The notes under the pieces were generated by a model. It did not search any database. It was not told the origin of the DNA and saw nothing but the letters and a program-made list of their open reading frames with translations. Below are positions 1 through 9,382 of a stretch of 64,000 nt of DNA, in pieces. The stretch comes from Paenibacillus brasilensis. Its GTDB lineage: Bacteria; Bacillota; Bacilli; Paenibacillales; Paenibacillaceae. Both the position numbers and the translations under genes were made by a program. Each line of letters begins with the position of its first letter. The stretch's first letter is position 1. The stretch lies in assembly GCF_009363115.1 (NCBI RefSeq), contig NZ_CP045298.1, positions 744,001-808,000 of the forward strand. Direction: 5' to 3'.

Positions 1-1
1 A

Positions 2-691
2 ATTCTTATTCTGAGCGTGATTATTTTAGTATTATCGGTCGCTTTTATTTCCTTCAGTTATGAGGGTAGCTCCAAGTATTCCATAGACCGTGACGGTTGG
101 AATGCATACTTTATGGATTTGGTAATTAATATCAATTTTCTAACCGGGTATATGAGCTATTATATTTTGACCATCTTTATCTATACGAGAGAGTATCAGG
201 AAAACACTCATATTGCCCTGTTCACAAATCCGGTTCGTCGAACGCGTATCTACTTCAGCAAGCTACTGGTTATATATACGTATATTGCGGTTAGCTTGCT
301 GTTGGCATTTGTCATATCTGCTGTATTGGGAACCTTGATTACAAGTAGACCTTTAACTTCTGAAATTGTTATATATCAGCTTGGGGTATTTGCTAAAATG
401 TTTCTTATGCACGCCATGCTCATTCCGATAATATCTTTCTTCGCCATTCGATGGGAAAAATTTATAAACGCTGTGATCGCGATGTGCACGGTCATATGTT
501 TAAATTTTGTTCTGATCAATGTAACTGGAAATACACTCTATCCATGGACGGTCCCAGTTTTATTTTCTCCACATGGCACGTTGGGAAGAACATATACGCA
601 TGTTCCGAACGGGGTCATCAGTATATGTTTCATTTTTGTGCTGGGGCTTATCCTGTCGTTGAGGAGCTTTAGCAGCATAAAAAAGAAATAA
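2..691 (+). CDS. ABC-2 type permease, 5' end cut by window edge
   Basis: The reading frame is open to the left edge, so the true start lies outside. About 230 residues remain, with roughly five or six hydrophobic segments and a short basic tail ending in KKK. The pattern of two N-terminal helices, a polar loop with REYQENT and NPVRRTR, then paired helices resembles the ABC-2 permeases of antibiotic-peptide exporters (BcrB/lantibiotic type). It would sit in the membrane and pair with an ATPase encoded upstream, not seen here. The family call is by overall shape only; a generic membrane protein is the alternative. Confidence 0.6.
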   Translation: MLILSVIILVLSVAFISFSYEGSSKYSIDRDGWNAYFMDLVININFLTGYMSYYILTIFIYTREYQENTHIALFTNPVRRTRIYFSKLLVIYTYIAVSLLLAFVISAVLGTLITSRPLTSEIVIYQLGVFAKMFLMHAMLIPIISFFAIRWEKFINAVIAMCTVICLNFVLINVTGNTLYPWTVPVLFSPHGTLGRTYTHVPNGVISICFIFVLGLILSLRSFSSIKKK

Positions 692-744
692 ACTGTTCAA
701 GTCAAGGAATCAACATACTTCTATACTAACGTTGTATATAAGCA

Positions 745-779
745 GGCACCTAAACGAAGTATACGCTTCGTCAGGTGCC
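745..779 (+). terminator. Probable intrinsic terminator after the permease gene
   Basis: GGCACCT pairs with AGGTGCC, continued by an inner ACGAAG/CTTCGT stem, then a short T-rich stretch (CTCTTTGTATT). It lies 54 nt past the permease stop. The T-tract is weak. Confidence 0.6.
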
Positions 780-885
780 CTCTTTGTATTATAATGTTTG
801 ATTAGCACAAAGGCATTCATTTTCTTCATACTTGCATTTTCGTACCTGCAGTTGTTATTTGGTTAAAACTTTAACCTCCTTGGGA

Positions 886-1104
886 CCGAGGGGCACGGTG
901 ATGGAGCAAGGTACTAAAAGTTTATCAGGGATACGTTCAATCGATATGACAGACGGAGTAATTGAAGTGTTGAAGAAACACGAAGAGAGAATTAGTAAAG
1001 AAAAAGAACTGGCTGGAGAAATGTATATGGACAATGATTTAGTGTGTTGTACCAACATCGGTAAGCCTGTATTCCAAAATACACTTTCAAGATTAAAAAT
1101 ATAA
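886..1104 (+). pseudogene. Tyrosine recombinase (phage integrase) remnant
   Basis: The translation matches the middle of the catalytic domain of phage-type tyrosine integrases: a TKS..GIRSI strand, then a VIEVLKKHEERISKEKEL helix, then NDLVCCTNIGKPV, where intact family members read NDLVF.T..G.P. The upstream core-binding domain and the downstream R..H..Y active-site region are missing, and the frame stops at 1104. About 73 of some 370 residues survive. No partner phage genes are adjacent, so this looks like the scar of an old integrated element. Confidence 0.7.
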
Positions 1105-1326
1105 AGATAAAAACATTGGGGCTACTATTTTATTGCTATTATATTGGCTCCTTTTGGGTCGATATGAATTGATACCAGCGGCTTTTTTTCCTGATTTGAT
1201 CCAAGCAGTGATAATACGCGACTTTATAAAGCCAAGCTGAAAAAGAAACCTGCTGATAGGATCACCTCCTTGTGTGTCCGTCATCATTCTGTATAACGAA
1301 TGCCCTGTGGTTGTTTGTGACATCTC

Positions 1327-1545
1327 CTATAAAAAACCGGAAAAAACGCGTATCAAAACAAAAAAAGAAGCGTCGCTCTGAACGATTCGCTTCTTTTTTT
1401 GTAATTGTACCTGCTTGGTCGGCCTCATCCGTACATGCTGTGATATATCCGCATAATGACCATTTGTTTTGCGACTCTGTGCGGCGCAATACATTCCTGC
1501 GCGCTTCGCCTTGCTTAGTGCTTTTTGTGTTCGAGTACGTGCCAT
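1327..1545 (-). CDS. Small basic hypothetical protein (MARTRTQKAL type)
   Basis: The ATG at 1545 is chosen because AAGGAGAG lies about 10 nt upstream; an ATG seven codons earlier overlaps that ribosome site. The 72-residue product is rich in Arg, Lys and Gln and opens with MARTRTQKALSKAKRAG, which I recall as the start of a small conserved Bacillales protein of unknown role. The last 25 or so codons run through a strong hairpin that looks like a terminator, so the natural C-terminus may have been altered. No function can be assigned. Confidence 0.5.
   Translation of the reverse strand: MARTRTQKALSKAKRAGMYCAAQSRKTNGHYADISQHVRMRPTKQVQLQKKKRIVQSDASFFVLIRVFSGFL
1353..1400. terminator. Hairpin with T/A tracts inside the 3' end of the small ORF
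   Basis: AAAAGAAGCG pairs with CGCTTCTTTT around a short loop, flanked by A-rich and T-rich runs, so it could terminate transcription on either strand. It sits inside the reading frame at 1327-1545 rather than after it. Confidence 0.55.
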
Positions 1546-1629
1546 ACGGCCTTCACTCTCCTTCATTAGACTCCATTTATCATAGCATCAGAAATCCAAA
1601 TCGTGAAGGTTACAGATACAAGAATGCCA

Positions 1630-2001
1630 TTAAATGTCTGAGAAAATGTCCGTATCGCCACTTGAGGCCGCTATCACAAAAACAACGACTAAGGAAAGGA
1701 TGATCAATGTATAAATCAGTGTCCCAATAATACTACATACCAGTCCGGCAATCGCCATACCTCTGCCTTGTTCGCCATAACGATTAATTTCCTTCAGGGA
1801 AAGGCTGGACAAAATAATGCCAACTATTCCGATAATCAACCCAAGATAAGGAATGACAACCGATAAAATCCCGAGTACCATCGAGGCAACAGCCTTACTG
1901 TTTGTAGGTGGAACCACTGGGAGCTGGTTAAACGGGGCGTTATAATCGTTCGTCTCCTGAAAAGAGTCGGAAGATCGAGGCTCTTTGTATAAATCACTCA
2001 T
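1630..2001 (-). CDS. DUF4190 membrane protein
   Basis: A 123-residue protein with a polar N-terminus of about 35 residues followed by two hydrophobic blocks. Between them is the DUF4190 signature: VLGILS, then SLKEINRYGEQGRGMAIAGL, then a second helix pair. The family is small and membrane-bound, with no known biochemical role. It stands alone, convergent with nothing obvious. Confidence 0.8.
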   Translation of the reverse strand: MSDLYKEPRSSDSFQETNDYNAPFNQLPVVPPTNSKAVASMVLGILSVVIPYLGLIIGIVGIILSSLSLKEINRYGEQGRGMAIAGLVCSIIGTLIYTLIILSLVVVFVIAASSGDTDIFSDI

Positions 2002-2265
2002 CTGTCTAATTCAACTCCAATATGTAAAATAGCAATATATACGTTCTAGGGTACCACAATCTTACAAATCAGGACAGTACTTATTTTAAAAAATAATAAA
2101 CCAAGCTAATATTCATAATTTTGTCTACTTTCATATACTCGTTTATGTCAAAAAGAAGAACCATCGGCTTCATACGCACCTATTGTGCGAATTGAGCATA
2201 CAGTATTTTACCTATTACAGATAAAATGCGCTCCATGAGAGCATCCTGCCAAGGAGGACGGAGCT

Positions 2266-2853
2266 ATGTCATATCGTGCAATATCCCGCAGAAGAGGCTC
2301 ACCTCACAAACGTTTAAAAGCTGACACGCTCAGAAAAATATCCGTCGCCATGCTGTCGTTTTACAAAGCAATCGCGACCCGTCATGGTTTTGCCGTTCAA
2401 TGGTCACAGGCTGTGGTGAAGGGCAATTTGGATCGGATGAAATCCCTTCTTTGCTCGGTAGCGCCACTCGCCGCCAAACAAGGATTAGGCACGAACGGCA
2501 TCGGCTACTTTATTTCCTTTTTGGTTCAACCACCGATGCTTTATTATACGAACGGAACGACGATTCCACCGGGAACAGTGCAATTTACGTTTGAGCCGAG
2601 AGTCCATCGTGCCATCGCCAGAGCCGTTTTTCCGCTGTACCGGGAGCTGGCACACAATCAATGCTTTGCTTCTGCTTTAGCTAAAGCGATCAACAGACGA
2701 GACCAGCATGCGGTGACTGTGATGATCCGCAGTTTGATCCCATCCTCTGCGCTAAAATCCGTACAGATTGAGGATTACGGCTTTGCCCTGCTTTTTAAGT
2801 ACCCCTTCAGTAAGTATCCTTATCGCAATCTACTCATTCGGGAATTTACTTAA
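2266..2853 (+). CDS. Hypothetical protein, 195 residues
   Basis: A strong ribosome site (AAGGAGGACGG) precedes the ATG, and codon use is like that of neighbouring genes, so the gene looks real. The N-terminus is very basic (RAISRRRGSPHKRLK). The remainder is mixed helix and strand with no signal peptide and no motif I recognise. It ends just before the convergent gene at 2862. Function unknown. Confidence 0.6.
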   Translation: MSYRAISRRRGSPHKRLKADTLRKISVAMLSFYKAIATRHGFAVQWSQAVVKGNLDRMKSLLCSVAPLAAKQGLGTNGIGYFISFLVQPPMLYYTNGTTIPPGTVQFTFEPRVHRAIARAVFPLYRELAHNQCFASALAKAINRRDQHAVTVMIRSLIPSSALKSVQIEDYGFALLFKYPFSKYPYRNLLIREFT

Positions 2854-2861
2854 AGTGGTCG

Positions 2862-3212
2862 CTACAGGTGTCTTGCCCTGAGTTCTCCAATAAGCTCTTT
2901 CCCCAATTGTATTGCCATATCGGTCAGCACTCTGATTTCTTCCTTGGTTGTATTGTCCAAATGCGCCCCACAGCAAATCGCAAAGTTGCCTGCAAACTCT
3001 TTTCGCAAGCGAACTGCAATTTCCTCGGTAATATAAAATTCCTTGTGGGATTGCAATTGCACGGTTTGAATGGGCTCCAGTCTGGCCCCCGCTGTAATCG
3101 TTCCCAGATGGGGCTGATCACCGCCTGAAATGAGTACGACGATATCCTCCCCCATAAAATAGGCATCCAGTACAAGGCGGATACGTCCGCTTTCTTTTTG
3201 CAAATGAATCAT
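2862..3212 (-). CDS. LpdD-like / PAC3-like small protein
   Basis: A 116-residue soluble protein. The core GEDIVVLISGGDQPHLGTI followed by a helix ending in CGAHLDN resembles the LpdD-like prenylated-flavin chaperone family, which has a proteasome-assembly-chaperone-like fold. No UbiD-type decarboxylase is nearby, so the partner is not evident. The identification is from pattern memory and is tentative. Confidence 0.5.
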   Translation of the reverse strand: MIHLQKESGRIRLVLDAYFMGEDIVVLISGGDQPHLGTITAGARLEPIQTVQLQSHKEFYITEEIAVRLRKEFAGNFAICCGAHLDNTTKEEIRVLTDMAIQLGKELIGELRARHL

Positions 3213-3304
3213 ATGATCCTCTCCCGCTTAAAATAATACTTAATTGTGATTATATTCACTTTATTTGTTTCTAATTATTGTATCGCTTCCTGAACAGTTC
3301 GACA

Positions 3305-3353
3305 ATTAAAAATGGCCCAAGCAAGCCTCGATAAACGGTGGCTTGCTTGGGCC
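3305..3353 (-). terminator. Intrinsic terminator after the large subtilase gene
   Basis: A perfect 14-bp stem (GGCCCAAGCAAGCC at 3314-3327 with GGCTTGCTTGGGCC at 3340-3353) is followed on the minus strand by ATTTTTAAT. It lies 43 nt beyond the protease stop. Confidence 0.9.
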
Positions 3354-3395
3354 TTCATCACTATTTTAAAGGAAACATTATCATTCTTACTTCCG

Positions 3396-6300
3396 TTAAC
3401 GGATCGTAATTGTATGCACCGCTTTACCGGTTGCGCCAGCATTATCCGTCACCGTTAGCTCCACAGTATATGTTCCGGCTGTAGTGAATTTATGCTTCAC
3501 CTTGGAGCCGATGGCTGTATCGCCATCACCAAAATCCCAGCTGTAGCTGACAATTTCACCATCTACGTCACGAGAAGCTTTTGCGTTAAATTGTACATTC
3601 TTGTTCTTCTTGGCCGAATCATTTGCCTGAATAATCGCTACAGGCTTTTCATTGGATGTAGTTACATACAATCTTCCCGGCGCTTCCGTCTTCACTTCAT
3701 TCCCTGCCGCGTCTCTTACCCGGATGGCGATGACTCCGCCTTCCAGATTGAGAGAAGACGAAGTGAAATAAGTACCTTCATAGTGTCCTGACGAAGTTTC
3801 ATTTAACGGAATTTCATTCTGTCCTAAGGTGGACAAATTGAAGGGCAGCTCCACGTGGAAGGATGCCTCCAAGCCGGATGCACTGTCGAAGGATACTCGT
3901 ACCGGCTCCCCTGGAGTGATACGCACATCCTCCGCAGGCCTAATGTTCTCCAGCTTCGGCAGGGCTGTATCGACATACACCGAACGAGTAACGGTCGTTT
4001 CATTTTTGGCCAGATCCTTGGCCGTCACCGTAATCTGATTTTCTCCTTCGTTGATAAGCAAACGCTTGTTAAAGCTGCCGTCACTTCCAAATTTGGCTGG
4101 CTCGCCGTTAATTGTCAGCTCGGAGAGGAACTCGTCGTATACCGTACCGACCACACTGACAACCCCCGTATTCGTACGGGCACCTTCATCGGGCGAGGTC
4201 AAGATCAGGCCCGGTTTTGTCTGGTCAAGCGTCACAACCACCGGCTCGGAACGATCCGTTACTTTGCCGTATACCGCCGCTTGAACGCTGAGCGGATTGG
4301 CACCTGGCTGAAGATCGACCGACAGACTGAACTGACGATCCTTCACCTTGGTTGTGCCAGCCAGCTCCTTGCCGTTAAAGAGCTGAATATCAGCTCCTTC
4401 TGCCGGGGAAGTACCTGTTACGGTAATCTTTTCTTCCTGCGTGTAGGTTGCCTTCGTAGGTGTCGTGATCGTTGGAGCATTCACCGGATATCTAACGATA
4501 GCCCGAATCATGTAGTTTCCTTCATCTTCAGGTGATTGGCTCCATGTTCCACTCACGCCCTGCCAGCTGCGAAGTGCATTCGGCCCACTCTCGTCTGTAG
4601 CAAGACCCGGTGACTGTGTGCCTGCAGCAGACTGCGTATAGACAATGTAAAAGTCACCTTGAACCGTTACCGGCTCTGGGAGCTGTACGGTTGTCCATTG
4701 TGTCTCATCCCGTACAGCCGTCCCGTCAAATGGACCAGCCAGCAGGCGTCCGGGTGCGCCCGCCGCACCGGAGGCATCATAAACAGAGTATTGGAATGCC
4801 GTTCCGCCCGGATTCGGGAAGGCTGAGTTCCAGAACAGAAGTGATGCGCCTGTCACTTGAGCCACTTCCGACTCAGGTGTCATTCTGACTGCCCAAGAAT
4901 TGCCGGCCGCGTTAAAGGCTCTGGCATTTTCCCCTGTGCCGTCATCATAAGCGATGCCTCCCTGGAAGCCAATAAAAGGCTTCAACGTGACGTTCGCTTC
5001 CACACTGCCGTTCGGAGGAGCTGTAACGGATATACTGTCGCTATAATAATTCTCGGCTGAAATGGATAATGTATAGGTTCCTTCCAGCACGTCCAGTGTA
5101 AATTCTCCAGCTTCATTCGTCTCTACCGGAGCAATATGTGCATCCTCCAGCACCATCACTTTCGCTTTTTGGATGGGTTCACCGGATTGCTTGTCGGTAA
5201 TGACTCCGTGAATCGTACCATGAGGTACGGCTTGGAGACTAAAATTCGCTCTGACTACTTTATTATTCTCAATCGTGACCTGTTTCGTTTGAGGCTCGTA
5301 GCCATAGGCTTCAGCCTTCAGCGTATAGTCACCCGCTACGTGAATGAAGCTGTATTTACCTGTGGTCGGATCGGTTTTCACCGAACGTCCCGTTTCCAGT
5401 ACAGTGACCGTGGCGCTGGCTGGAAGACTGTCGAGGCCGACACGTCCACTGTCCACCGTCGTTTCCGCCGGCTTCACTTTTTCCTGGAATTCACTCTTTT
5501 CGGTACTTGTAATTTTGTACAGCGGGAATTGTTCCTCCGCTTTTTGTGGTTTGATATTTGACTCAGGTACGATGTCCTTGGTCACTGTCGAAGCTGGAAT
5601 GCCCAGCACACGGAAATCGTCAATGTACCAGCCGCTTTTGTTCACACTGTTATCCGATTTCAAGCGGAAACGAACTTGAATCTCATTGCCGGTATAGCTA
5701 TCGAGATTGTAATAAACCGGAGCCCATTTCTTCCCGTTGGTGTTATGAGAGAATTTGCCCAGCTCAGTCCAAGTGTCGCCATTGTTTTTAGACACTTCTA
5801 CATAACCGAAGTCATAGCCGGCTTCAATTTCAAACCAGTGGTTGAAGGTAAGTGTCGCGTTGCGCACACCATTCAAATTAATTTTTGGGGAAACCAGCGA
5901 AAAGTCGGCTCCGCTCTCATAGCCGCTATCGAGATCCGTTCCCCACACATTCGGTTTGGAGACTGCGCTCTCAGGCCCGACTTTAGGAATGCCACGCTCC
6001 CATTCATCCTTGGTACCGGAATGAGTCCAGCCATTATCCGAGCTGCCGTCGAAATGATCGCTATACAGCGTATCTGGCACGTCTACTCTCAGAGAGACCT
6101 CATTCGACTTGGCTCCCTCATTGCCGCTATAATCCTCGGCCGCCACGGCATAATGATAGGTCGCACTGCCAACGGTGATCGTATCGGTGAAGGTCAGTCC
6201 CGTGGTTGTACCGATAGAAGCATAATCCTTGCCTGATTGGGTGGAACGGTACACCTTGTACTGCCTCACATCTTCATCGGATGAAGCATTCCAGGCCAGC

Positions 6301-8861
6301 GCAACGTTGCCGACAGTATCTGCTCCGGCAGTCAGATTACCCGGAGCTGCAGGTGCAACAGTGTCCGGTTCCTGAATCGACAGATCGTCGATGTACCAGC
6401 CATCCTTTACAATCGTATTGTCACTTGTAAAGTTGAATAGGAGGTATACCTTTTGACCGGCAAATGCTCGCAAATCAAGATACTGCGTTTTCCAGCCGTT
6501 GCTGGTGCCGGTAAACGATAAGACCTGCTCAAATGCATTCTGACTATTGGTGGTCGCTACATACACCTTGCCGAAATCAGAATTGTTTTCAAGATCGTAC
6601 CAATGCTTGAAGCTAACCAGTGCCCCTTTTGGGCTTTCGGTCAGATCAATCGGAGGCGCCATAAAATAACTGTTGGAATTGGTTTGGTATAGGCCTTCGA
6701 GATTGGTCGCGAGGACCTTCGTACCCGAGTGTGCACTTCCGGGGCCGCTTACCGGGGTTCCCCATTTCCAGACACTGCCCTGTCCGCCGATATTGATACC
6801 TGCAATATCTTTTTCAAAATCCTGTGTGTAGCCCGGTTTAACGCCTTTGGAGACATTCACCTTGTATACTTCAGTTTCAAAACCGTTATTACCGTAATCA
6901 TTTACACGGATATAGTATTCCAGACCGGCGCTGTTCACCAAAAAAGTCGGGATGGACGCTTGATATGTACCGTCTTTGCTGTCGCCGGAGGTTCGTTCCA
7001 ACGGAATATATACATAGTTTGACGTACCCGCTGTTTTGGCAAATGCTTCAACTGCTGTCACACCGACATTATCCGTTGCATGGGCGGTCAGAGGTATATC
7101 AATGCCCTCGAATGCTGCAGCAGGCGGTGTATGCTCAAGAACAGGCGCTTCCAAATCGTCTCCACCTGTTACAACTTTACCGGATACGGAGCCCAGACCC
7201 TGGATGACCGAACCCACAGCATCCAACGCATTAATGACACCATGTCCATAGCCATTGTTTGGCGAAGCAGGATATGTGCTGTCTGTACGCGGTGTAGCTG
7301 TGTTCATCAAAATTTCCTCAAGCTGGTCTACGGTAAGAGAATGATTCGCTTGCAGCAGCAGTGCTGCAAGACCTGCAACATGCGGACCCGCCATGGAGGT
7401 TCCATTATATCCGCCTTTATAGCCACCGCCAGCGACGGATGACCGGATATTGACTCCCGGTGCGGTAACTTCGGGCTTTATCTCGCCGTATGGCGATGGT
7501 CCCAGCAATGAGAAGCTTGCCAGTTTATCATTGATATCAGTTGCCCCAGTGGCAAAGGATTCCGGATAGTTGGCCGGATTGGCTACCGATCCAGGTCCAC
7601 CCGGATTGGAAAGAGTGGTGTTACCTGCAGAGAATTCAGGGAATATTTGGGCATCACGCCATGCCTGAACCACAGGCCGGAACCATTCATCCAGACCGGG
7701 TCCACCTCCCCACGAGTTGTTCACTACATCTGGTGCAAGCTCGGGATGCAGATTGCCTTGGGCATCTTTGGGCGCAAGCAGCCACTGACCGCCGTCCAGG
7801 ATAATCGCATCCGTTGTTTCCGGATTAAAAATCCGAACCGCAATCCACTTTGCACCTGGTGCAACACCAATTCGGTTCGTTCCGTTTTCCTCGGAGCCGA
7901 CCATCGTGCCCATCGTATGCGTACCATGGGAATCGTCTTCCTGATCGACTGGAAGCGTCGCATGACTATGCGGATCGTACCAGCTCAGCTCAGGATTCAC
8001 AATATTGCCTGCTGCATCCAGTCCACGCCATTTGCGATGCAGGGCCGGATGTGTGTAATCTACGCCAGTATCCAGGTTGGCGACCACGATTCCGGTTCCG
8101 TCAATTCCTTTTTCCCAAACTTGTGGTGCGTTAATATGGGATATATTCCATTCCACCGTAGACGGGTCTACAGCATTCTTGCCTGCATTGCCGGGCTTGG
8201 CCGATGTTTTTCCATCGTCTTTATCCGGCTCTACAGCTTTCTCTGCCGTTTCAGAATTTGCCATTACTGCTGTCGCTTTTTCAGCTGTTTTGACGTCGGT
8301 TCCCTCTGCCTGCTTGTCAACCGTCACTTTCTGCAAATAACGTGTTTCATTCGGCAAAATTTTATCAACTTCAGGCAGCTTCGAAATATGATCCAGCACC
8401 TCCTTGGTGCTTGTGACAGCCAGAGCATTCACAATAAAATAGCTTTTATATTCCTTCACTCCACCGTCCTTCGACTGCTTATCCAAATAATTTTCAAGCC
8501 CGTATTGGGTTCTGGAAGCTGTTTCGCGTAAAGAGCTGATTACATGGCTGCGTGCAGCCATTTTGGCAGCGGAGGGTGTTATTTTCTCAAGTGAGGCCTT
8601 TTGGAGAGCATTTTTGGAAACCTTGTTGGTGTCCACCTGTTCTTTTAATTTAACCAGATAGGTAACATAGTTGTTCTCCTCAAACTGCTTGGTTAGTTTC
8701 GGAGATACTTTCGCGGTCGTAACCTTGTGCGAAGCTGATTTCAGCTCCAGCTTGGAGCCATCCGGTGTGTTATTCGCCAAAGCGGGTTGTACAAAAGAAA
8801 AGGCCATAAGTAAAGATAGTCCGATAGATAGTGGCTTCTTGAATCGTTTAGGCTTAATCAA
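3396..8861 (-). CDS. Large secreted multidomain S8 serine protease (bacillopeptidase F type)
   Basis: This 1821-residue exoprotease hydrolyses proteins outside the cell. It has a signal peptide (about 1-30), an I9-like propeptide (about 50-185), and a subtilisin domain with Asp in NLDTGVDYTHP (about 263), His in DSHGTHTMGT (about 313) and Ser in NGTSMAGPH (about 488). Downstream come two MAM/jelly-roll-like modules (about 690-850 and 960-1110) flanking an Fn3 domain, two carboxypeptidase-regulatory repeats, two Ig-like modules and a C-terminal PKD domain (about 1738-1821). The start is TTG, supported by GGAG six to eleven nt upstream and by the same arrangement in the paralogue at 9383. Domain order resembles B. 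subtilis Bpr, but the protein is longer. Confidence 0.92.
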   Translation of the reverse strand: MIKPKRFKKPLSIGLSLLMAFSFVQPALANNTPDGSKLELKSASHKVTTAKVSPKLTKQFEENNYVTYLVKLKEQVDTNKVSKNALQKASLEKITPSAAKMAARSHVISSLRETASRTQYGLENYLDKQSKDGGVKEYKSYFIVNALAVTSTKEVLDHISKLPEVDKILPNETRYLQKVTVDKQAEGTDVKTAEKATAVMANSETAEKAVEPDKDDGKTSAKPGNAGKNAVDPSTVEWNISHINAPQVWEKGIDGTGIVVANLDTGVDYTHPALHRKWRGLDAAGNIVNPELSWYDPHSHATLPVDQEDDSHGTHTMGTMVGSEENGTNRIGVAPGAKWIAVRIFNPETTDAIILDGGQWLLAPKDAQGNLHPELAPDVVNNSWGGGPGLDEWFRPVVQAWRDAQIFPEFSAGNTTLSNPGGPGSVANPANYPESFATGATDINDKLASFSLLGPSPYGEIKPEVTAPGVNIRSSVAGGGYKGGYNGTSMAGPHVAGLAALLLQANHSLTVDQLEEILMNTATPRTDSTYPASPNNGYGHGVINALDAVGSVIQGLGSVSGKVVTGGDDLEAPVLEHTPPAAAFEGIDIPLTAHATDNVGVTAVEAFAKTAGTSNYVYIPLERTSGDSKDGTYQASIPTFLVNSAGLEYYIRVNDYGNNGFETEVYKVNVSKGVKPGYTQDFEKDIAGINIGGQGSVWKWGTPVSGPGSAHSGTKVLATNLEGLYQTNSNSYFMAPPIDLTESPKGALVSFKHWYDLENNSDFGKVYVATTNSQNAFEQVLSFTGTSNGWKTQYLDLRAFAGQKVYLLFNFTSDNTIVKDGWYIDDLSIQEPDTVAPAAPGNLTAGADTVGNVALAWNASSDEDVRQYKVYRSTQSGKDYASIGTTTGLTFTDTITVGSATYHYAVAAEDYSGNEGAKSNEVSLRVDVPDTLYSDHFDGSSDNGWTHSGTKDEWERGIPKVGPESAVSKPNVWGTDLDSGYESGADFSLVSPKINLNGVRNATLTFNHWFEIEAGYDFGYVEVSKNNGDTWTELGKFSHNTNGKKWAPVYYNLDSYTGNEIQVRFRLKSDNSVNKSGWYIDDFRVLGIPASTVTKDIVPESNIKPQKAEEQFPLYKITSTEKSEFQEKVKPAETTVDSGRVGLDSLPASATVTVLETGRSVKTDPTTGKYSFIHVAGDYTLKAEAYGYEPQTKQVTIENNKVVRANFSLQAVPHGTIHGVITDKQSGEPIQKAKVMVLEDAHIAPVETNEAGEFTLDVLEGTYTLSISAENYYSDSISVTAPPNGSVEANVTLKPFIGFQGGIAYDDGTGENARAFNAAGNSWAVRMTPESEVAQVTGASLLFWNSAFPNPGGTAFQYSVYDASGAAGAPGRLLAGPFDGTAVRDETQWTTVQLPEPVTVQGDFYIVYTQSAAGTQSPGLATDESGPNALRSWQGVSGTWSQSPEDEGNYMIRAIVRYPVNAPTITTPTKATYTQEEKITVTGTSPAEGADIQLFNGKELAGTTKVKDRQFSLSVDLQPGANPLSVQAAVYGKVTDRSEPVVVTLDQTKPGLILTSPDEGARTNTGVVSVVGTVYDEFLSELTINGEPAKFGSDGSFNKRLLINEGENQITVTAKDLAKNETTVTRSVYVDTALPKLENIRPAEDVRITPGEPVRVSFDSASGLEASFHVELPFNLSTLGQNEIPLNETSSGHYEGTYFTSSSLNLEGGVIAIRVRDAAGNEVKTEAPGRLYVTTSNEKPVAIIQANDSAKKNKNVQFNAKASRDVDGEIVSYSWDFGDGDTAIGSKVKHKFTTAGTYTVELTVTDNAGATGKAVHTITIR

Positions 8862-9040
8862 TTACTTCTCCACTCCTTTTACTAGGTTTAATGTTTCCGG
8901 AATAACCTGTTCGAAAGCTAGACCTCATGCCTTGCACACCGAACACACGGGCTGCGTGACACGATGTGGTTGGCAACCACCTCCTTCATAAAATATAGAG
9001 GCACAAAAATATGTGGTTGTTCATAGATGGATGTACTTCA
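8862..9040 (-). promoter_or_regulatory. Long leader with 5'-end Shine-Dalgarno-like box, subtilase 1
   Basis: AAGGAGG at 8980-8986 lies 119 nt upstream of the TTG start, too far to initiate that gene. It directly follows a TATATT box that could be a -10 element, so it would sit near the mRNA 5' end. A GTGGTT/AACCAC hairpin overlaps it. The same GC.TCTATATTTT..AAGGAGGTG block precedes the second protease. No convincing -35 is visible. The rest of the intergenic stretch to 9382 is AT-rich, apart from the inverted repeat listed separately. Confidence 0.5.
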
Positions 9041-9262
9041 TAGGTGAATTAACGCTTCAAATGCAAGTGGTGAAATTCAGTAGATACCAAGGAGAGAAAG
9101 CAGGAGTACTTCTAAGAAAAAAGCATGTTATATCATGACAATTTATATTAAAAATTGTTATATAAATATATAATATGGATAGTATAAAGTTATCAAAACA
9201 GATATACAAGTAGTTTTCTTGCATTTTTCTTGCAATTCTATGAAATTTATCTTCTATTATGT

Positions 9263-9354
9263 ACGAAAACCCCTTTATAGCGGCTGCGTAAACGGTGCAT
9301 TACACGGTTAGCAGGTGTATGCAATCTCTGTACGAGCCGCTCAAAGGGATTTTC
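9263..9354. repeat. Long imperfect inverted repeat downstream of subtilase 2
   Basis: CGAAAACCCCTTTATAGCGGCT (two parts, 9263-9284) pairs imperfectly with AGCCGCTCAAAGGGATTTTCG at 9334-9354 around a loop of about 50 nt. It lies 30 nt past the stop of the second protease. It may act as a terminator or 3'-end stabiliser; there is no U-tract. Confidence 0.45.
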
Positions 9355-9382
9355 GAAGTCTTTTTTAATTTATCCGATCCTT

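Noticed and set aside
7647..8531. 294-codon plus-strand frame opposite the large protease
   Set aside because: Antisense to the catalytic domain of a clear S8 protease; its composition is that of a mirrored frame.
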